64,000 bases of DNA, taken from Calamus simplicifolius (Eukaryota; Streptophyta; Magnoliopsida; Arecales; Arecaceae). The stretch spans positions 1,324,579 to 1,388,578 of the forward strand of contig UESW01003882.1 of the NCBI GenBank assembly GCA_900491605.1. The letters run 5' to 3'. A program made the translations under genes and the position numbers. This document shows positions 43,869 to 55,800 of the stretch, one piece after another; positions within the stretch are counted from its first letter, which is position 1; every line of letters starts with the position of its first letter. Under the pieces are notes generated by a model. It was not told the origin of the DNA. It searched no databases and worked only from the letters and a program-made list of their open reading frames with translations.

Positions 43869-46800
43869 CTAGAAAGTATGTTTGCCCTTCTTTTTCTTTT
43901 GTTTAATGCCTCCATCATTGGCCTTCCTTCTCTTCTCACCTTTGCGCGACTTCTCCTGTGACCAATTCATTAAGAATCAAACCAGATTAGAACCTTTTCA
44001 AGGGTACAAAATAATTATCATTATTGGATGACAGCAAAGTAAAAGTGAGACATGATGAATCTGCTTTAGCGTCATAGTTCCTCCAGAACAATGACAGCTA
44101 GAATCCTAGAAGAAAGCAAGATTTATGCTATCATGGCAGGGAACATCCTCAACAAACTTTTTGAGGTTCACGAGCAATTGGAAGACTACATCAGAAATGA
44201 ATTGAATAAGATGACAAGCACACATACCTCAGCAGAGAAAGTCTTGAGGGGGTCTTTACTTCTACTAAATCCTTTCCTAAACCCAGGCCGCCGTTTGTTG
44301 GTGTCAATTTTCATTGCAGCTCTCGAGAGCTTGACGATCTTGCTAGCCTCTTTTGTAGTTGGATCAAGGAGGTATTCAGGTACCTCTCGTAGATGAGCTG
44401 AAGGAGCCTTCTTGCTCAGTAACTTGTCATGCTTTAGTAGATCTGCCATTGCAGATGCCAAAATAATACATTGAGGATTAAATTGACCTCAAAAAAGATC
44501 ATGCAAAAACAATAAATCAGATTCTAGATAAAAAGCACATCTTCATTTCTTTTAGTACCTAGGTCCCTTGGATTATCTTCAAAATGAGTCTTCAACCTAT
44601 GAAAAGAAATATATATTCATGTATCAGTGAGACAGCTAAAGAACTAATTGAAGCCAAAAATTCAATTCAAACAGCTAGTAGCAAATTTAAAAGTTAGTCG
44701 AGATAGCCATGCTCAATATAACTTGAAATTAACTTTAGCACAATTTCATGAGGAATATTCAGAAGTTTGCAATGATTTGCAGCAAATCTTGGCAACTCTC
44801 TCCTTCTTGTAATGTTGAGAAATTAGTGCAGTTCAAAATTCTCCATGACAAGAAGAGGGGGAAATGGAAAAGTTAATACTCCAACCACCTAAAAAGAACG
44901 ATTTTGCTCAGGTATAATAATACTACTCTTTTGAGAATAATATAAAAGACATTTCTCAACCCCACACAAGCTTGCAAACACCAGAACTTCTTTCATCAAT
45001 GCGATATTACCATTATTTGAACCATCTGCTTAGCATTATATATATTCCAGAATGCAAAAATTAAACTTACTTTTCAAGTTAAGAATTTCATTTCTGAGAT
45101 CTTGAGCTCGTGCTTCTCTAATTGCAACTTTTGTTACGCCTTTAGCAACATCCTGTAAAAGTGACAATTCATCATTTAAATTTTACATCATTGGCGTTGC
45201 TTTTAAAGAAGTTCAACCATGTATCAGAAAATGATCAGTTTCAAAGGAAAAAAGAGAGAGACTGAATGCTACGGCTACCAGAAAATAGTTGTGAATAACA
45301 CATTACTAAATATGAATTGAAAGGTGCACAAAAACACTGCAATCAAAAGCTGACACATTGTTTTAGTGCCTCTACACATGATTTAAAGAACAAGAACTGA
45401 AACTTGCAATAAAATAAGAATTAAATGATGGCAGTAGTAGACCAATATATAAAGTTACGAGGTGACTAGCCCCTCAACAAACATGTCTCGTTTTGTCTAT
45501 ATAGTGCTTTATGGATGGGAAAAGGCTTAGATGAGTTGAGTTGAGTTGAGTGCTACTTCATGGATCAAGGTATCAATTGTTAAAGTTTGTAAATGCTTCA
45601 CTACTGAAAGTCAATCTGATATCAAGCCTCCATAAATTAGACTTGGCGCTGAATTTAAGGAGAAGGTAAATTATCAGCAAGAGAGGAGCCTCTCCCAGAA
45701 AACTTACAGGGCACCTAGAAGGTACAAGACCTACTACAGCTCTCAAGATAAGAATCCTCCATACAATGATGGTGTAAATCAAACACAACAGATAAAACTA
45801 AAAGAACACAAATCACACTACCTCTATTATACAATCCAAGCCTATAGCTCCCATATCAAACTAACAACAAATCATTCGCTAAGAGTTTGCACAGTAATTC
45901 TTGATGGTTTTGGCACAATGAAGAAACTCAACTCAACTCATCTAAGCCTTTTCCCAACTACATGAGATCGGCTACATGAATCTGCTTCTTCCACTCTGCT
46001 CTATTTAGGAATAAGTCAGCATTTAAATTACAAATAGTTATATCTTTTTTAATTATTTTTGTCCATGTTAGTTTAGGCCTACCTCTACCTCTATCCTTAC
46101 CATGGATTGTTAAAAGATCACATTAAGGGATCTGAAGTTTTACGCTGGCTGTCAGCTGGCACAATGAAGATAACATGATGGATGCAAGAGTCATCTTTGC
46201 TTTTTTCCTGTTTTTTCCTTTTTCTTTTCCTTGTTCAAGGGTGATAAAGCAGATTAACAGGCAAGTGATGATGCAAGTCAGGTTTAAGATGTAGATATGA
46301 ACCAAAAGTAACAAGAAACCAGTTTATCAAGACAAAACACCAGTAAAGTAGACCAGCCACCAATTTACAATACTCAGTAAAATCTGGGTTGTTGCCATAA
46401 TTGTGATTATGTGATCACCATTTGTAACTTTGGGTGGCACCAAAGAGAGAGACTGATCGGATCATAGGTGTATACAATTGCAAGATTGCTACAGCCCAGG
46501 TGCACTATGAGAAAAGGTAGCCTCCTGAAATAACTGTGTACAGAAATAGCCCTAACGGTGGAACAAAAATAGGCTAACTGTGTACATGGGCTAAAAATGT
46601 TATGGAAAGGGCTGTAACGTGAAGATGCTAATTGTGTACAACGGCAGTCAAGCAAAGGACCTAACAAAATAAAAGGAAAAAAAAGGTATTACATCAACTA
46701 GACAAGAAAAAGAAATTAAGTTCAACTTCCCAAATGCATACAGGCTTAAAGTATGTGTGCAGCTGGGGATATTGCCGTTAATAGGACTAAATATTGCAGC

Positions 46801-49800
46801 ACAACAAACCTAAATCTTTTTTCTGAATAGTAAAGTTTATGGTTATTAGTAATGTTTATGGTACTGGTATCAGGCCTAAATCAGTATTGATAAAAGGACC
46901 CTGGAGGCAGACACTACAAAATAAAGCAACAAGTTATTATCTCAAGATAATGTTTCCCATGATCATTTGAGAACTAGAAATTTTATAGATGTAATTTCAA
47001 TGGTCATCCAACAACCCAAATGGCCAAGATAACCAAATGCCAATAGGATCTACCAGATATCATACTGATGCCTACACATGGATGGATTTAAAATAGGGAG
47101 TTCCTCAAAAAATTAGGAGATAACAGCAGGGGCATCAGATTGCAAGATTGTTATCGAATGTGAGGATTATGTGTATCTTGCCTTCATAACTAAGCAAACC
47201 AATGCAGAACCAACTATTAAAGGATATGCAAGGGAATAGTGGGCAAACCATGGTGCAATGTACTCTCCCTCTATGCCCCAGACACAAGTCAGGAAAATAT
47301 GTAAAATGGTCAGGTGGAATTACTGCCAACTGAAAACTTCAATGGAAGTTTGATAAAGTGATAATTTCTCAATTAGATACTACTTATATTACCTCAGCTC
47401 TGTACCGTAAAGACTCCACAGCATTCTTAGTAAGTGAAGGGAAAGGAGCAAAAGAGTTTGAGGAGTCTTCGTTTCTGTCATCTCCCAACATGAGTTTGAT
47501 TTCTTCAAAAATTTCTTCCTCTTCTGGAGAAACCTATTAAACCGTGAACATAGGACAATATGGGAATATTAAACATGTGAAAAAGAAAAATGCAATCTCT
47601 ACCTTACAATTCTTCCAATAACATAAAGCTTCAATTTTATCGGGAAGAAGCAAACTAAATAAGTCCGTTAAACAAGTACTTCAAATTACAAAAAATCAAT
47701 GCTGAGTAATAAATAAAAACTGCTGCAAGCTGGTAAGATAGCTTGTTAAAGCTTAATCTAGTATTTAGCTTATCTACATCTACATTGCATGCACACTTAC
47801 AAGAGACACTGAGGCACCAGTGTTATGAGCTCTTCCTGTGCGTCCAATCCTGTGAACATATCCAGCTGAGCTCTGCGGCATGTCAAGATTGACTACCTAA
47901 ATAAAGTTCAGAACAAACACGTTAAATGCAATAAATGTGAAAAAGATGTTGGCAACATTCTAACATTAAAACTACAAACTCGTACGATTGCACACAACAT
48001 TTTGAAGTTAAAAAAAAAAAGGCCAGTCATACATGGAATCACAAATTTGTTATTCAAACAAAAAGTGCATTTATTGTGTTATTCAGTGATTCATGGATTC
48101 ATAGGGTTATCTTTAAAAAAAAAAGACACTATAACCATACATACAAGCCAACTTTAGGTGATGTGGGAAGGCTAAGTCCATGTCTATTCTTATGCCCCTG
48201 AAATAATTTACATGCATGCCACTGCACATTAAGACTTTTATAATCCCATATGTGATGCTTATATACCATTATCTTTAGATGAACTTCAGAACTCAAACTT
48301 GAATGCAAATTTCTTGTAGCTTCAGCCAAATGTTACCTTATGGCGTACTACATAATGGTGTGAACTTAAGTATTAACTTTCACCAGGCCATTAAGAGTCC
48401 AGTGATAAAGAATGTTTATAGTGCTAACATTGTGACTTCAAGCCCTTCTCTCTTTACACAGTCTCTAATGTCAGAAATTCCAAAAAATAATTAATTTAAT
48501 AGGGGACTGAAATTAAAATAATGTAAGCATTATAGTTTGAGTTCTTTTTATCAACACAACAATATCACTTGTAAGTAGTCAAAGAATGTAAACATCCAAA
48601 TACAACTGCCTTTGACCTTCAACATACCGTGAAGACATTTTTGAAGTCAATTCCTCTCACAACACCAAATTCTGCATCCAACTTTTGTCTTGACTTTTTC
48701 TTTGAATTTCTTGACTGGATGTGATCTTTGCCACTTGTTTGTTCCTTCTTTTTCTGGCCATCATCTGTTGCTATCAAATAATCAAATAACCCTGCATTGA
48801 ATTCCTAATAACAAATAATTGAAGCACTGATTAGGGAAAATGATGATCAGGGAAAATGATGATCATTATTGTTTATCATAATTCTACATTGGTGTAACCA
48901 AGTCTAAAAACATAAAGGAAAAAATTCCAAGATAATCACAAATGAAAGGTAGAGAACTAGAAGTAAAAAGTCTCATCAAAACAAGGATGATTAAAGAAAC
49001 TTTGCATGATAAATACAAAACATAAGGATTATTTAATAAGTCAGAATATGCCATCAACTCATTAATACTTCCAGAGTCACCCAACTTAAATATTGTCAAA
49101 ACCAACAATAAAAGATCAAGTTGGAATTTACACATTTCTCTTGTTCATGTCACCAACTGCAAACAAGGGTACACCGCATATGTGAGACCATAACTCAACT
49201 TAACTCATCTAAGTCTTTTCCCAACTTATGGGTCGGCTACATGAATCTGCTTCCTCCACTCTGCTCTATTCAGGACTAAATCAATTCAAATTACAAATAG
49301 TGAGGCCATAACTCAATATTATTATTAATGTGAAACAGGTATGACGGTTTTTCTTAAAATTTGCATAATGGTTTGCAAAATCATTCTTAAAAATCACAGA
49401 CATTAGAAACAAGATCGTTAATATGGCTGGTTGTGTTGCTCTTCTATGGTATGCATCAGGTCAATGGCATTGACTGTGATAAGCCCATCAAACTTATTGT
49501 GGTAACTTACATCTTCAATAAGTGGAGAGTAAAGACAAAGATCTTCACCATGATCTCTCCATGGAGATCTTAGACACCTCAGCTGCAACAGGATAGGTCA
49601 CAGCCCAGGATAAAGCCTTTTCTTTTCCCCTTTTTTCTTATTAGAAAATGAGTTTGATGGTTGGATGTTGGGGAACTAAGGCTAAAATGTGGTGGGTCTT
49701 TTGGTGGTGGTGCCAACATGGTAGGGGAGAGAGAGAATTGGAGCTGATGGTGGTTTAGTTAGCGCCAAAAAGTGGTTTCTACTGCATTATTGCATCACTT

Positions 49801-52800
49801 GAAAACATGCTCCTTGAGTTGCAGTGGAAATAAAATCGCAGATTAATAATTAAAAGATCTTTGATGAAACAACGAAGGGTTGTGAAAAAGCTACATTCAG
49901 AATTTAAGGCCATGCCAGCAGGTGTTAGGACTGCATATTGAACCTTTTGGTGTAAGATCCAATCAGAAGTCTGTTACCCCATTTGATTAAAAAGATGCAG
50001 ATATAACATGTTAAGATATAACAAAATTTTGGTTCCCACAAAGCTAAGCAAGAGCAATGTTTGTAGTAACAACACAAACCATAGAGTTCTATTTAGTGGT
50101 TGGCATAAAAGCAACATCTCAGCCTGAATCCTCTTGAGGACTTAGTTAATTACACTCATTTATATAAGTCACACTTCCATTTTTTTCTCCCCCAAGAAAG
50201 CCACAAAATGGTGCATTCAACAAAAAGAGAGATGGTATATGCAACCCTTTATATCACCATTAAAGAAAAAAAACCTGAAGGCCCAGCTGTTCAAAAAAGT
50301 ATAGCAGAACACAAGGAGTTGAAGTAAGCATACCTCAAGAATATGAAGTCGCGAATTTTGAGGCAACTCAGCATTTAATACACCAGATCTTATCCCAAAC
50401 TGTGACAAGAAAAGTACCTCACTAAGATTATGATAAATATGCAGCACAAAAAAAAGTTGAAGTAAACATGCAAGATACAAATATGGTTCGATTAAAGAAC
50501 CAATATTAACAATGCCTAACAATATAGCAAATGCAAGCTAATGCATGATACCAAATGCATCATATTCCTTTTTGCTGCATACATTTGTTCCCAGATGTTT
50601 TATTCTTTACTTTCAAGTAGCCTAAGGGGTACCTCATATGAATACATTGCTGATGTTAGACGTATGGACTTATTAATAGTAAACTCACTTAAGGACTCAA
50701 TCCATCAAATGTAATTGGCATTTCCAGATGGTTTAAGGGTGAATTCATACAGATATGATTTTTATCAGATTATATAAGGTAAATAGCTTTCTCATTCTGC
50801 CATTTGAGCAGTCACCTGAGTTATGATGCTGAAAGAATCACCATTAGCACCAACCTTTTTCATAGCCTCTGTAGTCAATCCCCATAATGTATTGTTGCTG
50901 AACATTTCAAAACCAAATTTTCTAACCATTCCAAACCTGCCTAAACTTGAAATAACAAGAGCATTTCCAATATAATTACAAGCCCAGTTTGGTGTTCACA
51001 CTTACAATGGCCTACCTCCTTCTAAATAAAATACAGTTTTTCATCATCTTTCATTCCAGAACACCTAACTTGATGCTTATGATGAATACATGCTAACAGA
51101 CCTGCATGTAGGATGAATTTTGTATTGTTCAGACTTAGTCAGGGTAACACATCTGAAAATTTTGGATCTTTTTAGATCAGACATAGCCCAGTTGCATCCC
51201 ACCATATGCTCTAACTATAACAAAAGGGTCTAAAGCAGCCAGTTGTTAAGGTCACCGAACACCAAAAGCTTCTCACTAGCATACAAAAGCAAGAAATTTC
51301 CAGTGGTATTCAGCATTTTGCATTGGCCATTAAATCTTGAAGTCAATCAAATAAGCCCCTTAATTTTGGGCAAGATGATAATCGCCATAAAGCTTCTCAA
51401 CAAACGATATAGTTCATAGTCCCTACAAGTCAAGCTTGAGAGCTATATATAAGAACAGTGAATAGATTTTACTGATTGATCCTAGATGCTGGAAGTGCAA
51501 GAGAATTAACAAGGAAGCCCAGGCATGCAAATGAATATATGTAATGGATAATAGTTTTTACTAGTTTACAAACAGAAATCAAGGTGGAAGCAAGTACAAG
51601 TACAATGAGCAGCGTTCAATATCAAAAGTTACCAATCATATCCTAGAGGTCACAAACTAAGCAAGTTTGCCAAACTGTTCCAAACCACCTGATTGGAGTG
51701 TATTGATTGAACCAAGCCAGGATCTAGGACACTTCAGCCTCCGAATTCCGTCTCATGATCAAACCGATCCAGAAAATGTTGAACCAATGGATTCCACTTG
51801 GCTCCAAGCTGTACAGGCTGACAAACACTGATTTGCCACCATGCCGGTCACAACTGAACCAGGCCCAACCCCTGTTTTGGAAAAATCCCTGCTCAGTAAA
51901 ATTGACCACTCTCCTCGCCTCTCTTTCCTGCAAGGGACGGTAGGCCCAATCCCAACCCCATCTCCTCCAGTGGGAAAAGCCTACCACTGTCATCAGCCAG
52001 AGCAGTGGCATACCTCACATTGGTGGCAATAAGGTTCTCCCCCCTCCTGTTACTCCCCTTCCCCCTCACCAACACCTCTGACGGACCATCTCAAGTTCAT
52101 CACCTAAGATCTCTCACCCATGCACAAATTTGCAGCATTCTGCCATTCAATCGCTTCTCAAATCCTAATCTGACGAAATTAGAGACAAAAAAGCAGCTCT
52201 ACTTCAAAGATTTCTCACTGAATTCCCCAAAACCCCATAGAAATCGCTCCATCCCTTGAAGCCTCCAGATTCTCTCTCCTTGCTTTAAGTGTACAAGAGC
52301 CTAACAGGTACAATGTTCATTATTGCCTCTGTATGGTACAATAAGATACAGTACCACCTAGTACCTGATCGATATGGGTCAAGGTGCGGATACCACTAGT
52401 CTTGAATCTAAGCTCAACTCAACTCAACTCATCTAAGCCTTTTCCCAACTACATGGGGTTGGCTACATGAATCAGTTTCCTCCATTCTGCTCTATACAGG
52501 ACTAAGTCGACATTCAAATTACAAATAATTATATTTTTTTAATTATTTCTGTCTATGTTAGTTTAGGTCTACCTCTAAGCCTTTTTCTAAAATCATGTAT
52601 TGCTTAAACCCTATATCTAAGCATAGCCAAGCCAGGCTTCCATCCAATCACATTTGCAAGAGATTAGAGCCTCACGTTTGAACTAAGGATCAGTAACAGA
52701 TTTTCTATTGGATCTGAAATGTTAACTTCTGCCATGATTTTCTATATGGTAAACCTCTAATATATACACTACCAGTGCATGCAAACTTTGAGAACTTTCA

Positions 52801-55800
52801 GAAGCCTGCAGTGGTAAATAACTCATAACACAGCAGATCTAGTAGAGTTCTTTGTGCCCAAATATGGGAACGATAAACAAGGAGATTTCAGCAAAACTGA
52901 TATTAACCAAGTGTATTTAACTCCTTATAGTTCAGGGGAGACAAGGAACCTTAGTAAATTCCATAACAGCATTATGTTTAGTGGATACAAGCAAAGCAAG
53001 GGTAAGTAGGAGTTAGATTGCAAGTATGTAGGAAGAAATTTAGGAATATTGCTGGCAATGAATAGAAAATAATTCAAAATGGCGACCATGAGCAATTTAG
53101 GCAATAATCTCAGAGGTTTCAAGCTCAAATTAAAGGGTCTAAGAACAGAATGAGGTTCCAAAGAAGATGTGGATGGAAGAAGTAGAGAGACTAAAGATGT
53201 CTTTGTTTGGGAAGATTCAGCCTTGGATAGTGACTTATGATAAAGAAAGACCTGTAAAGAAAATGACAGATACATTAAAAAAGTTTGCTTCAATCATCGC
53301 TTACATTCAACTCTCAGGAAAAATGGTTTTAAGCAAATAGGACATTCGGACATTGAAGAATAACAGTGAGAATAAAGGAGGCATGAGTTGTTTCTGATTT
53401 TAGTTAGTAGTCCTAAATAGAAGAACATCACATTCTTTTTTCCTAGTGTGTTTTCAACATAGTATGAAGACTTGCAAATTCATAACTTATCTAATACTTG
53501 GCTGGAAAGTAGGTTTCATAAATATCTTTACAGGATTTTGATTTAATGGAGAAAGATTCGTTCAACATTGCAAGCACTTCTAGATGGCAGTAAGGGCTAC
53601 AAGCCCTGTGAGAAAAAATAGTAGATTTCTATTAAATAGAATGGCTGTCATCTGCTTTAACTACTCTGGTTACCCATATGAGTTTTCAGAAACTCGATGA
53701 GCTCTTAGAATCATTGACAACCCTAGCAGCCTACACAATGCTAATATCAGAGCATACTGAGTAGTCAGAGGTCTTCCTGTGAGTCGCAACAGTCAAAACA
53801 GACTAAAGAATCAAGTACCATCTAAGGCACCAAAATGTTTCTCACGGTAACTACTTACTATTAACTAAGAGAAATGCTTAAGACAATTAAAGACCACAAC
53901 AAATAGTTTGATATTAATTAATCCAAACACTTTCAAAAAAGAAATGGCTGGGATCAGATCACATCATTATACATACATATGTACATGCTTAGATGTGAGC
54001 ATACCTGCTCCAGAAAGAGTTTTAATCTATACCCCATGTCAATAGAATTGACAAATACTAGCACTTTTTTCTGAACAAGCTCCAACTTCAACAGAGCAAG
54101 AATGTAGAGTAGCTTATCACAACCACTGCATGAAATCTGGGGGAAAAACAAATGAATGAGAAACTAAATAGTTGCAATAATTAGTCACTATATAATTAGA
54201 AAGGCCAATGACAGAAGTACTAGTATTAGAATTAAATATGAAAGGCTATATCCAAATAATGAAGCATCAAACTTGAGCATGTTTGCAATAAGATAGCTTA
54301 ATATTGCTTTATCAGAAATGAGGTAACTAGATTGAACAAAAATAAGAGAAATACATATATGTTAATCTATGTTGTGAAATTAATCATTTAACTTCCAGCA
54401 TGTTTGGCTTTTGTATGTGTGCGTGTGTGTTTGCATCTGTTTGGATGGGTCTATGTCTAAGATGCCCACCATCCCACCTCAAGGGAAATAAAAAAGTTTG
54501 TTTAGCAAAAAGGATACTATTGGCATGGTTGCTTGGTAAAACTAGGCTGGATTGAGTGAGAAACCAGGTTATCAAAAGAACTATAGGTGTTGCACCAATT
54601 AATAATGAAATAATAGAGAATAGTTGAGAATTCAAGGTCCGCAAAACCAGTATTGAAAACCATACCAGTAGATTACCGATTCGATTTGATATAAGTCAAT
54701 ATGCACTCTTTACTGAGACAAAGTACTAACACTTTTCTCACTCTTAACCATAATATAACTCAAAATTGGATAATACGGATCAGTACTAGATGGTACAGAA
54801 TGGTGCTACTCAGTTCAGTTCATACTGAATCAAATCTCAGTACCTTAACAATATAGTATGATACAGTATAAGTCAATACAACAGGCCTTGTTTAAGATGG
54901 TATAGTGCAAAATTCAAGGTAAATAAAATTCAATTTTTTACTATTTAGAGATCAGATGAGATGTGTATGGTAGTTGAAACCAAGTCTTCTGCGTCCCTTC
55001 TTCACTCTCTCCACCGTCCTTAAACTCCATGTCTCTATGCTATCTCATTAAAAAGTTTAAGAATGCACTTGTTGTACCATTTATTGTTACAAACACTACC
55101 TGATTTCTCTCCTAGTGGTCCCATCTTATTTTTTAAGATAATTATTGTCATTTTGTCCTTCCTCACTCTTATTCTTATTAAATGGAGATATCATCCCCAT
55201 CATTTATCTTTTTCATAGTATGTAGCTCTAGGATGCCCATCATCTAACCTGAATTACTGAAACATTTGTTGGCACCAATATTACCATATGCTAAGTGCAG
55301 AATAAAAGATTTTCGACCCAAAGTAAATATTTCAATAATAATACTTAAAAAGGCAAGCAATTCCTCTTTTCCTCAGTCTCAACATCCTCTTTGTTATGTA
55401 TGTATAAGAAATCTCCACAGCAACTCTAATAAGGAAAAAACACAATAATATATTGGTTTACTTGTTAGCCTATTTCCAAGTTAGTTAATTACTTGGTATT
55501 TCAATTAATAAAAATATAGACAAACTAGAGTTTCATTCCTTTTTGGGGATAACTAATGATCATAAAACATGACTAGCAATCTATATGAAACAAAACAATT
55601 TTTTAATGAAAGTTGTCATCAAAATATTAAAGGAAAATAGTAAGCACTGATGGCAAAAGTTCCTGGATTAAAAAAAGAATTTAATTAAAATTATTACTGC
55701 AAATATGATATTTTTTATCTATAGTTTCTATTCACTCTTAATGTTACGAGAATAAAGTATGGTGGCATCCTAGTCCTGCCCCTGGTGGTATGGGCATGTA

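Noticed and set aside
51724..52259. Cluster of frames on both strands in helicase intron 7
   Set aside because: No motifs, and the cluster sits in the middle of a 3.6 kb intron with GT-AG ends that join conserved exons 7 and 8. Possibly old repeat sequence.
53954..54151. Start codon inside helicase exon 7 (frame MFFPQISCSG)
   Set aside because: The first residues are intron sequence before the CAG acceptor at 54137; it is an internal exon, not a separate gene.
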